Shown piece after piece: positions 1 to 9,256 of a stretch of 64,000 nucleotides of DNA. The notes beneath the pieces are model-generated. The model did no database searches. It was not told where the DNA came from and saw only the letters and a program-made list of their open reading frames with translations. Each line of letters opens with the position of its first letter. The first letter of the stretch is position 1. This DNA is from Saccharomyces mikatae IFO 1815 (taxonomy: Eukaryota > Ascomycota > Saccharomycetes > Saccharomycetales > Saccharomycetaceae): assembly GCF_947241705.1 (NCBI RefSeq), contig NC_079257.1:434001-498000 (forward strand), written 5' to 3'. A program made the position numbers and the translations under genes.

Positions 1-856
1 CTGCGAATGCATCAGAAAACTCAATTTGAAGAATTCGGATAGAAACGAATATGCAATGAAAATGAGAGCATATGTGAATGATGAGAAATCTCTGTTAATA
101 GTTTTAACAAATTTGTCAAGGGTAATTATATTTGACATCAAAACCTTAGAGAGATTACAAATCATTGAGAATTCTCCAAAACATGGTGCCGTTTCTAGCA
201 TATGTATCGATGAAGATTGTTGTGCCCTAATTTTGGGTACAACTAGAGGCATCATTGATATATGGGATATTCGTTTCAATGTCATGATAAAAAGCTGGTC
301 TTTTGGGGACCACACACCTATCACACATTTAGAGCAGTGCGGGTTTTATGGGAAGAATTCAATAATTATTGTAGGCGGTAGTTCAAAAACGTTCCTGACA
401 GTATGGAATTTTGTTAAAGGGCACTGTCAGAATGCATTCATAAATTCTGATGAGCAGCCATCTATGGAACATTTCTTGCCAATTGAGAAAAACTTGGACG
501 AAATAAGGTTTTGTGGAGTTAGGTCTTTAAATGCATTGAGCACAATTTCAGTCTCAAATGATAAAATTCTTATTACTGATGAATCAACTAGTTCCATTGT
601 CATGTTTAACCTGAAGGAACTGTCTTCTTCCAAAGCATTGATTAGCCCTTCAAGATTCAGTGACTCTTTTCTTCCAACACAAGTCACGGCTAATTTTACT
701 ATACTACTAAGGAAAACGAGACGTTCCAGCACTAATGTACTAGATGATTCATTATATCATCATGATATTATAAATGCTATATGTACATGTCAAGTTGATC
801 AGACACCCTTACTGGTCGTCTGTGATAACTCAGGACTTATTGGAATTTTCCAGTAA
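1..856 (+). CDS. VPS15: Vps15 protein kinase regulatory subunit, C-terminal end only (partial at window edge)
   Basis: The frame is open from base 2 without a start codon, so about 284 C-terminal residues of a longer protein are present; the S. cerevisiae protein has about 1454. Vps15 is the myristoylated pseudokinase-like scaffold of the Vps34 PI3-kinase complexes, acting at endosomes and the phagophore. The visible part is the WD40 propeller: repeat signatures include IWDIRF near nt 260-275 and VWNF near nt 405. The protein ends in the short sequence GLIGIFQ. Identity rests on that C-terminus and on MMS4 following directly. The kinase and HEAT regions lie outside the window. ATG14, another subunit of complex I, lies at 52.5-53.5 kb here. 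Confidence 0.9.
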   Translation, partial: CECIRKLNLKNSDRNEYAMKMRAYVNDEKSLLIVLTNLSRVIIFDIKTLERLQIIENSPKHGAVSSICIDEDCCALILGTTRGIIDIWDIRFNVMIKSWSFGDHTPITHLEQCGFYGKNSIIIVGGSSKTFLTVWNFVKGHCQNAFINSDEQPSMEHFLPIEKNLDEIRFCGVRSLNALSTISVSNDKILITDESTSSIVMFNLKELSSSKALISPSRFSDSFLPTQVTANFTILLRKTRRSSTNVLDDSLYHHDIINAICTCQVDQTPLLVVCDNSGLIGIFQ

Positions 857-945
857 TTTCTTGTCTCTTTCATCAGTAGTTATTTAAACCAATACTTAAC
901 TGAATTCACTCTGAATATTTTCGTTTACTTAGTAAGTAGCTTACA

Positions 946-951
946 ACGCGT
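946..951. promoter_or_regulatory. MluI cell-cycle box (ACGCGT) upstream of MMS4
   Basis: A perfect ACGCGT palindrome lies 98 bp before the MMS4 start, in the 192-bp VPS15-MMS4 gap. This is the core of the MBF (Mbp1-Swi6) site found before many G1/S DNA-synthesis and repair genes. MMS4 being under MBF control is an inference from the site and the gene's role. Confidence 0.55.
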
Positions 952-1048
952 TCAAACCCTCAGTTAATGAAAAATGGCAGTTACGTAAATAAAAACAAAA
1001 AACTGAAAATGTAACAAAATAACAGAACCAGCTATCCCCGTGAGGAAA

Positions 1049-3127
1049 ATGAGCCCATTAATTGAGTTTATTGACGATAGGGATTCAAAAAACGATACCA
1101 GCATTCAGATTATCGATGGTCCCTCAAATATTGAAATTATTGCTCTATCAGAATCAATAGATCAAAATGAGTGTAAAATGTCACGCGAAACCTCAGCGGA
1201 TGTAATGCCATCGTCACCACAACGGAGGTCTTGTGTTTCAGACGATCTTCAAATTATTGAACCGAACAAATCTATTGAACTTTCAGCGCCATTCTTCCAG
1301 GATATCAGTGCAAGCAAACTGGATGATTATTCCGCAACAGCAAACTTCATTGCTGAGTCCTCTTCGAGAAATGAAAACAATTCAGGAGGAAACGCAAAGA
1401 GGCTTTTAGATGATCTTATAAATGACGAATGGTCAGCTGATATTGAGTCGAGCGGGAAGAAGCAAAAAAAACATCAATATAACTTGAAGAGCATAGCAAA
1501 GAAATGGGCAGTACCGTCTTCTAATAATTTGAAGCCTATTGTTAACAATAACGAATGTAAAGAACAAGAAGTTGTAAAACCCAATAATGGTGCTACTGAT
1601 AATGAGAAATCACTGATAGGGACAGCCAATATACTATTCGATTTTCCGTTATCTCCAGTAAAATATGAGAATTCAGCTGAAGGAAAGCATGCTTCGCTTG
1701 TTAATCATAACTCTTCGCCAGAACGTAACCGAGAGACCTTAGTAGAACAAAACCATGATGAATTTTTGAAAGTCGTAGAGAAAAGAGTACACAATAAAGG
1801 TGAAGACGATTCTGAACATCTTCCAAGAGAAAAGAAAAGAACCATAGCGTTATCAAAAACACTGATGAAAAGTACTAAAGCACCTGACACAGTAGAATTA
1901 AACCTTTCCAGATTTCTTGATTACTCAGATAGTATTAGCGATAATGCTCTTTCAACACCTATTAAGGAGAGTAATGTGGTGAGGACTGGAAGCCAGCCGG
2001 TCTTCCAAAACGCTAACCATTTCCAAGAAGCAAGACGAACCAGAACTTCTGCAAATGATGACAATAAAGGTACTCAAAACACCGCTAGAGAAGTATCACA
2101 ACTAGAAAGTTATATTGTTTATGGACAATATTTTTCTAGAGAAGAATCAAAGCACAAAATACGGCATCTATCAAAAGAGAACAAGAATGCTTTTAAAAGA
2201 GTTAATCAAATATATCGAGATAATGTAAAAGCACGCTCTGAGGTAATTATAGAGTTTTCGCCGAGCCTTTTCAAGTTGTTTCAAAAGGTTGAGGGCAACT
2301 TACAGCAACAGATAGCTCCTGCAGTTATTCAATCAAGCTATGACGATTCTATACCTCTTTTAAGATTTCTTCGGAAATGTGACAGTATCTACGACTTCAA
2401 CAACGATTTCTATTACCCCTGCAATCATAAAATTGTTGAAGAAAACGTTTTAATTTTATATTATGATGCACAGGAATTTTTTGAACAATATACTTCACAA
2501 AAGAAGGACTTGTATGGAAAAATACGCTTTTTTTCGAAGAATGGTAAACATGTGGTTCTTGTTTTAAGTGACTTAAATAAACTCAAAAGAGCAATTTTCC
2601 AGATAGAAAATGAAAATTACAAAGCCAGAGTACAACAAAGATTGTCAGGAAGTGAAGAAACATCAAGACCTAAAAGTAAAAAATCAAGCCAAGTTGGAGA
2701 ATTAGGGATAAAAAAATTTGATTTAGAGCAACGGCTGCGTTTCATCGATAGAGAATGGCATGTTAAAATACACACCGTTAATTCGCATATGGAGTTTGTT
2801 AATTCTCTACCGAATCTGGTATCATTAATTGGAAAACAGCGTATGGATCCTGCAATCAGGTACATGAAATATGCTCATTTAAACGTAAAATCAGCTCAGG
2901 ATAGTACGGAAACATTGAAGAAAACGTTCCATCAGATTGGGAGAATGTCTGAGTTGAAAGCAAAAAACGCTGTAAGTTTATATCCCAGTTTTCAATCACT
3001 ATTTGAAGATATGCAAAAGGGAAGACTTCAGTCAGATAATGAAGGTAAATATTTGATGACTGAAGCCGTAGAAAGAAGACTGTACAAACTGTTTACTAGT
3101 ACTGATCCTAATGATGCTATTGAGTGA
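1049..3127 (+). CDS. MMS4: Mms4, non-catalytic subunit of the Mus81-Mms4 structure-specific endonuclease
   Basis: The gene encodes 692 residues; the S. cerevisiae protein has 691. Mms4 pairs with Mus81 (EME1 in other organisms) to cut branched DNA such as stalled forks and nicked Holliday junctions, in the nucleus. The N-terminal half (to about residue 350) is charged and low in complexity, with many Ser/Thr-Pro sites fitting the known Cdc5/Cdk control. The C-terminal half is well ordered and carries the ERCC4-like nuclease fold without the catalytic ERK-type motif, then a helix-hairpin-helix region. I chose the ATG at 1049; the frame is open to a GTG at 1040, but the ATG gives a start like that of the known protein (MSxxxxFxxDxDS). 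Paired with an MCB 98 bp upstream. Confidence 0.93.
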   Translation: MSPLIEFIDDRDSKNDTSIQIIDGPSNIEIIALSESIDQNECKMSRETSADVMPSSPQRRSCVSDDLQIIEPNKSIELSAPFFQDISASKLDDYSATANFIAESSSRNENNSGGNAKRLLDDLINDEWSADIESSGKKQKKHQYNLKSIAKKWAVPSSNNLKPIVNNNECKEQEVVKPNNGATDNEKSLIGTANILFDFPLSPVKYENSAEGKHASLVNHNSSPERNRETLVEQNHDEFLKVVEKRVHNKGEDDSEHLPREKKRTIALSKTLMKSTKAPDTVELNLSRFLDYSDSISDNALSTPIKESNVVRTGSQPVFQNANHFQEARRTRTSANDDNKGTQNTAREVSQLESYIVYGQYFSREESKHKIRHLSKENKNAFKRVNQIYRDNVKARSEVIIEFSPSLFKLFQKVEGNLQQQIAPAVIQSSYDDSIPLLRFLRKCDSIYDFNNDFYYPCNHKIVEENVLILYYDAQEFFEQYTSQKKDLYGKIRFFSKNGKHVVLVLSDLNKLKRAIFQIENENYKARVQQRLSGSEETSRPKSKKSSQVGELGIKKFDLEQRLRFIDREWHVKIHTVNSHMEFVNSLPNLVSLIGKQRMDPAIRYMKYAHLNVKSAQDSTETLKKTFHQIGRMSELKAKNAVSLYPSFQSLFEDMQKGRLQSDNEGKYLMTEAVERRLYKLFTSTDPNDAIE

Positions 3128-3195
3128 TAATCAAAGGCGAATAATTACGCAGAAACATATTATAAGTCAAAAGGCCCACGAAAATCGTTGCAGCT

Positions 3196-3375
3196 TCATT
3201 TCCCCCTTCTGATCCTTTTGATGAATTCCATTTTACAAAAAGTGCTACTAATAAGTATTTATAATAAGATAAGATAAAATAATGTTAATAATGCATGTTC
3301 GCCATTTGGTCAGACAGGGATGAAGTTATGAATGTAATGTTCTTTTACTTCTATGAATGTAATCATAATACATAC
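3196..3375 (-). other. FES1: Putative alternative 3' intron and exon of FES1 (long, nuclear-type isoform)
   Basis: On the minus strand a consensus 5' splice site GTATGT (3375-3370) overlaps the last FES1 codons. A near-consensus branch site TATTAAC lies at 3290-3284 and tandem acceptors TAG/TAG end at 3248 and 3245. Splicing (intron of 128 or 131 nt) removes the stop and stays in frame with either acceptor. It adds a tail of about 16-17 residues ending in the basic KRIRRGK, before a TGA at 3198-3196. S. cerevisiae FES1 is known to make Fes1S (unspliced, cytosolic) and Fes1L (spliced, nuclear); this matches that scheme. The splice itself is inferred from sequence only. Confidence 0.75.
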
Positions 3376-4235
3376 TTTACGGCTAATAAATCATCTTCGT
3401 TAAGTCTGTCCTTTAAAGGTTCGATATGTTTATAACCTTCACTTAATTTGTGCAGTTCTTGCTCATTAAATTTTATTCCAGAGGAAATCAGGTGAGAGAG
3501 AAAAGACAGAACTCTATCTATGATGTTCAAGTTGCTCTCGTCAGACAAGCATTCAATTGTACTCTCAACCACTCCGTCCTTTCGTAGCACATTGATTAGA
3601 TTTTCGTCAATATCAACAGATGACAGAAACGCGGTTAATAATGCAACAGCTCTCATTTTCAGTTTGGGTGTGATAGTGGGGTCGTTTAATACAGGTGCAA
3701 TGCAATCTAGCCCACTTAATTTGAAGAACTCTTCTGAGATATTTTTATGGTTTCTTATTAGATTGGATAACGCATAAAACGCTTTTGTTCTTACGTCAAA
3801 TGGCTTTGTCTTTTCGCTAGCTATTTCAATAAGGCTTCGCAGACCGTTGTCATATTTCATGAAGTTATTCTGTGAATTCAAGTTGTTTTGCACCGCTGTA
3901 CCTATAACAGATAAAGCAGCAGCACGCAATTCTTCTTCCTTAGTTTCAACAAGAATATCTAACAATGGCTCCCACAACTTTAAATTTTCAATATTATTAG
4001 CATTGTCTAAGTTCTCAATTAGCATTTCAAAATTGTCAAATGCGACCAGTTTGGTTTCCAAGTCAACCTCCGGGTTCGTGATAACGGCCATGGATTCCTT
4101 CATTAGGGTAGGATCATCAGGGCCGCCACCGCCAAATAGCTGCTGTAACAACTTGGGATCAGGTTGGCCGGCCCTGGCCATAGCTTCTTTATCGCCTTGG
4201 GAGTTCGCAATAGACCACTGCAATAGCTTTTCCAT
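3363..4235 (-). CDS. FES1: Fes1, armadillo-type nucleotide exchange factor for Hsp70
   Basis: The gene encodes 290 residues, the same length as the S. cerevisiae short isoform. Fes1 (HspBP1 family) releases ADP from cytosolic Ssa Hsp70 and promotes handover of misfolded proteins for degradation. The N-terminus (MEKLLQWSIANS, then a Gly/Pro-rich stretch QLFGGGGPDDP near residue 35) resembles the known flexible region that helps release substrate. Residues 70-285 form leucine-rich helical armadillo repeats. It converges on MMS4 with 235 bp between them; that gap holds the alternative 3' exon described separately. A perfect heat-shock element 161 bp upstream of the ATG fits Hsf1 control. Confidence 0.95.
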   Translation of the reverse strand: MEKLLQWSIANSQGDKEAMARAGQPDPKLLQQLFGGGGPDDPTLMKESMAVITNPEVDLETKLVAFDNFEMLIENLDNANNIENLKLWEPLLDILVETKEEELRAAALSVIGTAVQNNLNSQNNFMKYDNGLRSLIEIASEKTKPFDVRTKAFYALSNLIRNHKNISEEFFKLSGLDCIAPVLNDPTITPKLKMRAVALLTAFLSSVDIDENLINVLRKDGVVESTIECLSDESNLNIIDRVLSFLSHLISSGIKFNEQELHKLSEGYKHIEPLKDRLNEDDLLAVKYVL

Positions 4236-4610
4236 TATTATTTGTGTTTTTATCTAACTTTTCTATTTCTCGTTGAAAACAGTATAGCTTTCTATGGGGT
4301 GACGGTAGCGCTGATATAGCTAATCGTTAGTTTATATGTAAATTTTCGCCAATAATCCCTAGATGCCTTAGTTAGTTTTTCACTTTTAAAAAAACTTCCA
4401 GAAGATTCTAGCCTAATAATAAAAATCACTGTAAACGAATCTTCAGATTGCCATCTTGATTAGACCTAAAATTAGAAAGGTATTGGTGGACAAATTGGTC
4501 GCAGCACACGTAAAGATATCAAGACACTGTTCAACAAGCAATGATGTAGGTATATACCGTACTTATTTGCTATATATATTGAAGAAAAAGTTCGCTTTCC
4601 GTGGTCTTGC
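4236..4610. other. FES1 promoter / EXO84 3' flank
   Basis: This 375-bp gap lies between two minus-strand genes. It holds the heat-shock element at 4396-4408 and AT-rich sequence, and it must also contain the EXO84 polyadenylation signals. Small open frames here (for example 4456-4659) overlap the EXO84 end and show no recognisable protein. Confidence 0.7.
4396..4408. promoter_or_regulatory. Heat-shock element (Hsf1 site) upstream of FES1
   Basis: The sequence TTCCAGAAGATTC has three perfect, alternating TTC/GAA units with 2-bp spacing, the ideal Hsf1 trimer site. It is 161 bp before the FES1 ATG, a position typical of yeast upstream activators, and FES1 is an Hsp70 co-chaperone. Confidence 0.8.
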
Positions 4611-6872
4611 TCAACGGATTTTATCACTGTTCTTTTTGATAAATTCGTCTAATTTGTAGACAAAATCCAGCCCAACTGCTTTCAATCCATCTATTTGCCT
4701 TCTGGATGACTTAATAGAACTTGGCGATAGCATTTCGTCGTTTAGTAGTTGCTTATCTATCAATTTAAAATGGTTATCCACTTCTTCACTACACCAATCT
4801 ACTAGAATGGACGAAATCTTACCGCCAAGCATCTTGAAGATATCCCGGAAGTCTTCCACCGTTTTTTTGATGGTTTGAAACCTAATAACAGCTAACTGAG
4901 TCAAATAGTTCGTGGGGTTGTCCACTGACCCGATTTGTAAAATTAGATCTTGAATAAAATTGGATCTATTCTGTAAGAAAAGATCGAGGGCTTGTTCAGG
5001 CAATCCCAACTTAATCATGTTTTCAGTACCAGTTTTCAAATGCAATATTTCATTTGATGACAAGATACTCTGAGAAATTTTGCTGGAGATGGCATGTCGT
5101 CTTTGTTCAATTTTCAAAGATATGAGATTATGTAACATTAACTCTTCATCAGAAATTCTCTCGAAGAGTTCCTCCAGTTGTGATTCGATATCCAATAATG
5201 TTTCTACAGCAGTTTCAAATTTGAGTCTAGCTAATTCAATATCTATCTCTTCCACGCCATCATCTAGAAATCTAAGCCTCTGAGCAGTAGAGCTCATATC
5301 CCTTGATCTTGGTCTCGAATGCATTGATAGTGTTAGGTTCTGCAAAAGATATTGATCCATCGCGCCTGTTATATTCCGGCCAGGGGTGATTGAAGCCCCC
5401 ATACTCCGCCTTTTATTTTTGTTTGGGCTTCTATTGTTTTCTCTACCTGGAGTTTGTTGTGTAGACTGTAAATATCTAAAAGATTCTCTAATACGTTTAG
5501 AGTTCTCTTCTTCTACATGAAAAATGTCACATAGATCATCCTTGGCCTTTCTTATCACATCCAATAACTTAGAGCATTCATCTGCCTCTCTACATTCGTA
5601 CAAACTTGAATTCGAATTGCTGAACTTAAAAATAAGCCTCTTACTGGAAAACTCTTCTCTTGTGACGGTAACATCCTTTAAAGGATAACATTGGCTTACT
5701 ATGAAGTCATTCTGTTTATCTCTTGATTTGTCAGCGATAAGTACCAAATCATTTAAAATGAAAATCTGTACCATTTGTAAAGGTTTACCAGTGGTAGTGT
5801 TCAATTCAATCCAATTTACACTATTCATTAAAATATGCCTTCCTTTCGTTGAATTAATAAATTTCTGAGCACCCTCGACATTTTTAAATAATTCGTCTAG
5901 TTCAGTATCCCAAAATTTCTCCAATATAAAGACGCTCGATCTGTCCCTTTTCGTAAAATTTTCATTCTGTCCTGCTTTTAAAGGAGGAAGCAACGCTGGA
6001 CTGCCAATATGACTTTCCGCTTTATTGGAATTATCTTGCCTCTCCTTATTTATTTGTTTTTGTAATTGTAACCTTTTTTCAGCTATTTTTGTGTATTGAT
6101 TCAGAATCTCGTTTAGGTCATTTATATTTGTCCTAACTCTTTTCAGCTCCAACATGGCAATATTTAGGTCGTTGTTCACCGTCATAATTTCGTTATATGA
6201 TTTATTAATGTTCAACTTTACTTCTTCTTGAACCTGTATGGATAAATCGGTCAAATTTGACGTAAATTTGTCAATAGTAATAGCACTCGCGTTGCCTAAC
6301 TTGTCATGAACAAAATCTTTAGCATTAAAACGTGGGTTTGCCAACACTTTCCTTAGCGACATGCTATTACTGAAAAGATCGTTACTGCTAGAAGGCATTA
6401 TAGTACTTCTCATGACCGATCTAGCAGGAACCTTGTCATAGGAGCTCTCATTTAGGGAGGCATCAGTAATTGAAACGTTTAGGTTGTTGGAAAGGCCTGT
6501 AGAACTGGCCGATTCATTCTCTGTAGTAAAGCTGCTATTATTATGACTGTTATTCATATTATCATTTGGGATTGTCATGTTTGGCATATCAGGTAGGGGC
6601 ATTGAATAATCTAATGTTGGGGGAGCATAATTTGTATTATGAATCGATAGCCTTCTTTGCATTGAAGTAGCTACCCGATTTCTCTCCCTCGCATTGATGG
6701 TTGGTAATGTATAGCTAGTAGCAGAGTCCTTGAGATCACTATAAGGGTTTTTTTTGTTTTTTTGCTTGGGCTTAGCAGGTGATGGAGGAGCCTTTTGCTT
6801 TGCAGGAGAACTCGCAGACATTTTTACATGTTTCCAATTGTTTCTGGCCTTCTTCAAAGAAAATTCTACCAT
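4611..6872 (-). CDS. EXO84: Exo84, exocyst complex subunit
   Basis: The gene encodes 753 residues, the same length as in S. cerevisiae. Exo84 is one of eight exocyst subunits that tether secretory vesicles to the plasma membrane at sites of growth, and it has also been linked to pre-mRNA splicing. The N-terminal ~190 residues are basic and Ser/Pro-rich. A helical stretch around 200-280 is likely coiled coil, followed by a pleckstrin-homology-like domain at about 330-475 and a helical C-terminal rod to the end. Many Ser-Pro and Ser/Thr clusters (for example the [10 protein letters not shown] region near residue 495) fit known Cdk phosphorylation. Its promoter is shared with divergent SIF2. Confidence 0.95.
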   Translation of the reverse strand: MVEFSLKKARNNWKHVKMSASSPAKQKAPPSPAKPKQKNKKNPYSDLKDSATSYTLPTINARERNRVATSMQRRLSIHNTNYAPPTLDYSMPLPDMPNMTIPNDNMNNSHNNSSFTTENESASSTGLSNNLNVSITDASLNESSYDKVPARSVMRSTIMPSSSNDLFSNSMSLRKVLANPRFNAKDFVHDKLGNASAITIDKFTSNLTDLSIQVQEEVKLNINKSYNEIMTVNNDLNIAMLELKRVRTNINDLNEILNQYTKIAEKRLQLQKQINKERQDNSNKAESHIGSPALLPPLKAGQNENFTKRDRSSVFILEKFWDTELDELFKNVEGAQKFINSTKGRHILMNSVNWIELNTTTGKPLQMVQIFILNDLVLIADKSRDKQNDFIVSQCYPLKDVTVTREEFSSKRLIFKFSNSNSSLYECREADECSKLLDVIRKAKDDLCDIFHVEEENSKRIRESFRYLQSTQQTPGRENNRSPNKNKRRSMGASITPGRNITGAMDQYLLQNLTLSMHSRPRSRDMSSTAQRLRFLDDGVEEIDIELARLKFETAVETLLDIESQLEELFERISDEELMLHNLISLKIEQRRHAISSKISQSILSSNEILHLKTGTENMIKLGLPEQALDLFLQNRSNFIQDLILQIGSVDNPTNYLTQLAVIRFQTIKKTVEDFRDIFKMLGGKISSILVDWCSEEVDNHFKLIDKQLLNDEMLSPSSIKSSRRQIDGLKAVGLDFVYKLDEFIKKNSDKIR

Positions 6873-7275
6873 TGTGATGGTTTTGAAATTGAGTATTCCA
6901 GTCAGTTACTTCTTGTTTTATGTAGTACCTGAGCTTCTCATTCATTCGGCTTTGCTTAGGCCCTGCAATTAGACATGATAGTTGTGGTTTCTGTACCGTT
7001 TTTTTCCAGTCCTTTATTTTCATGGAGCGCATCTAAGCAAACGAGAAATAAACAAAATGATCAAGAATATGCATTGACATCGAAGAAATTACAAATGTGT
7101 AAAACGACCTTTTCTCATCTAAGGTTTGTGAGATTTATTACAATAAGTTTGGAGTGGGGATTAAGGTTGTTATTTTTTTTTTTAGAGGAGTGATTGTTCT
7201 CGGTAACAGCTGCTAACCCTAAGAAGAATAATCGTAATAAAAACAAGAAAGGTAGAAAAGGGCCTCAATCGGAGA
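6873..7275. other. Divergent EXO84/SIF2 intergenic region
   Basis: This 403-bp region separates divergent starts. It contains a T-tract near 7171-7182 and otherwise AT-rich sequence. I see no strong factor site. Short frames across it (6754-7193) are not conserved-looking proteins. Confidence 0.6.
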
Positions 7276-8901
7276 ATGAGTATAACAAGTGAGGAGCTAA
7301 ACTACTTAATATGGAGATATTGTCAGGAGATGGGGCATGAGGTGAGCGCATTGGCCCTACAGGATGAAACAAGAGTCTTAGAATTTGATGAGAAGTATAA
7401 AGAACACATCCCTCTAGGTACACTGGTAAATCTAGTACAGAGAGGAATTCTGTATACGGAGAGCGAGCTGATGGTTGATAGTAAGGGCGATATTAGCTCT
7501 TTAGATGAACGTCATCTCTCTGACGATTTCAATTTGGTTCAGGCGTTGCAAGTGGATAAGGAAAAGTTCCCCGAAATTTCTTCTGAGGGAAGATTTGCTT
7601 TAGAGAATAATTCCGAGAATAGTAAAGTAAGCAAAAATGGAACTATTTTGGCTGAAAGGGCAAACCAAGAAGATGATACTACTTCTATCAGCGCCAAGGA
7701 TAACTTAGATGGGTTTGTCAAGACGCTGAGGGAGATAGCAAGATTAGATAATATTGTTTCGTCTATCTGGAATCCCTTGGATGACTCTATACTTGCATAT
7801 GGTGAAAAAGATTCTGTTGCAAAACTAGCTAAAATAATACAAACAGATCAAGAAGGACGAAAGCTCTGGGATGTCATTATAATAGCGGAATTAAGACACC
7901 CCTTCGCTTTAAGTGCTAGTAGTGGTAAGACAACAAATCAAGTTACATGTCTTGCTTGGTCGCAGGATGGTAATTCAATTGTAACAGGTGTGGAGAATGG
8001 TGAGTTAAGATTATGGAACAAGTCAGGTGCACTTCAGAACGTTTTGAATTTTCATAGAGCGCCTATAGTCTCTATCAAATGGAGCAAAGATGGAACGCAC
8101 TTTATTTCCATGGATGTAGAAAATGTCACTATACTCTGGAATGTTTTGAGTGGTACCATCATGCAACATTTTGACTTAAGAGAAACCGGCAGATCTTCTA
8201 CTAATTCGGAGAACAATACTGATAGGGATTCACTTGGTGTTGATGTTGAATGGGTAGACGATGACAAATTCGTTATTCCCGGCCCTAAAGGTGCTATTTT
8301 CGTATATCAAATTACAGAAAAGACACCTATTGGCAAACTCGTTGGACATCATGGGCCTATCAGTGTCCTGGAGTTTAACAACTCCAATAAACTCCTACTA
8401 AGTGCTTCAGATGACGGTAGTCTAAGAATATGGCATGGCGGTAACGGTAATTCCCAAAATTGCTTCTACGGGCACTCACAAAGTATAGTATCGGCGTCAT
8501 GGGTCGGTGATGACAAAGTAATATCATGCTCAATGGATGGGTCTGTTCGCCTATGGTCATTGAAGGAGAATATACTATTAGCTCTATCGATCATAGATGG
8601 TGTCCCCATTTTTGTTGGAAGATTATCACAAGACGGAGAAAAATACGCAGTCGCCTTCATGGATGGGCAAGTGAATGTCTATGATCTGAGAAAACTGAGT
8701 AGTAATCCACAGAATCTAATGCAGCAATCTTTATATCACAGTAGCACTGATAACGTTTTAGTTCCGAAACCTATTCCTCTCTACGCTAGTTATCAAAGTA
8801 GCCAAGACAACGATTGCATATTTGACCTGTCATGGAACTGTGCGGGTGACAAGATTTCTGTAGCATACTCACTTGAAGAGGGTTCAATTGTGGCAATATA
8901 A
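7276..8901 (+). CDS. SIF2: Sif2, WD40 subunit of the Set3C histone deacetylase complex
   Basis: The gene encodes 541 residues (S. cerevisiae about 535). Sif2 is the yeast TBL1-like scaffold of the Set3-Hos2 deacetylase complex, which tempers transcription and meiotic genes. It was first found as a Sir4-interacting factor. Residues 4-37 form a LisH-type dimerisation motif (NYLIWRYCQEMG). A variable acidic linker runs to about 150, and the rest is a WD40 propeller with signatures such as LRLWNKSG (~255), LRIWHGGN (~390) and VRLWSLK (~425). The small length difference falls in the acidic linker region. The ATG at 7276 starts directly at the LisH motif. Confidence 0.94.
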   Translation: MSITSEELNYLIWRYCQEMGHEVSALALQDETRVLEFDEKYKEHIPLGTLVNLVQRGILYTESELMVDSKGDISSLDERHLSDDFNLVQALQVDKEKFPEISSEGRFALENNSENSKVSKNGTILAERANQEDDTTSISAKDNLDGFVKTLREIARLDNIVSSIWNPLDDSILAYGEKDSVAKLAKIIQTDQEGRKLWDVIIIAELRHPFALSASSGKTTNQVTCLAWSQDGNSIVTGVENGELRLWNKSGALQNVLNFHRAPIVSIKWSKDGTHFISMDVENVTILWNVLSGTIMQHFDLRETGRSSTNSENNTDRDSLGVDVEWVDDDKFVIPGPKGAIFVYQITEKTPIGKLVGHHGPISVLEFNNSNKLLLSASDDGSLRIWHGGNGNSQNCFYGHSQSIVSASWVGDDKVISCSMDGSVRLWSLKENILLALSIIDGVPIFVGRLSQDGEKYAVAFMDGQVNVYDLRKLSSNPQNLMQQSLYHSSTDNVLVPKPIPLYASYQSSQDNDCIFDLSWNCAGDKISVAYSLEEGSIVAI

Positions 8902-9256
8902 ATTCTTAAGTACAATACATATATAGATCACTTTATCATTATTATTATCATCTCTTATTCACCAAAGGCAAAGAGTGAAAAATTGCGCAGTGTAAAACGC
9001 CGCGGCCCATTCGCGTGTGTGACGTTGTACAGAAATCTCGAAGAGTCATCACTTTGAAGATAACGACCGCTCTCGATGAGAAAAGACAATAAGCTTTGAT
9101 TTTTTCATATTTTTTAAGCGTTATAGCTGGAATCGGTTTCTTTAGCTTATTTTCTAACCTTTTGGCTGATAGAATTACGATTGATACCTAGGATTGGCAA
9201 TAGAAAAGAGAAGAAATCAGTACAATAAATTCTGTATATTATATTTGTAGTTAGTC
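8902..9256. other. SIF2-YMC2 intergenic region (YMC2 promoter)
   Basis: This 355-bp stretch lies between two plus-strand genes. The middle (8990-9025) is GC-rich with CG-rich motifs and a TGACGT core near 9020. The part next to YMC2 is AT-rich and A-rich. No factor site can be named with confidence. Confidence 0.5.

Noticed and set aside
1040-1048. Upstream GTG extension of MMS4
   Set aside because: No ATG; the ATG at 1049 gives the expected N-terminus and length.
2880-2890. Match to the 11-bp ARS consensus on the minus strand (TAAACGTAAAA)
   Set aside because: It lies inside the MMS4 coding region and single matches occur often by chance; no supporting B-element context was seen.
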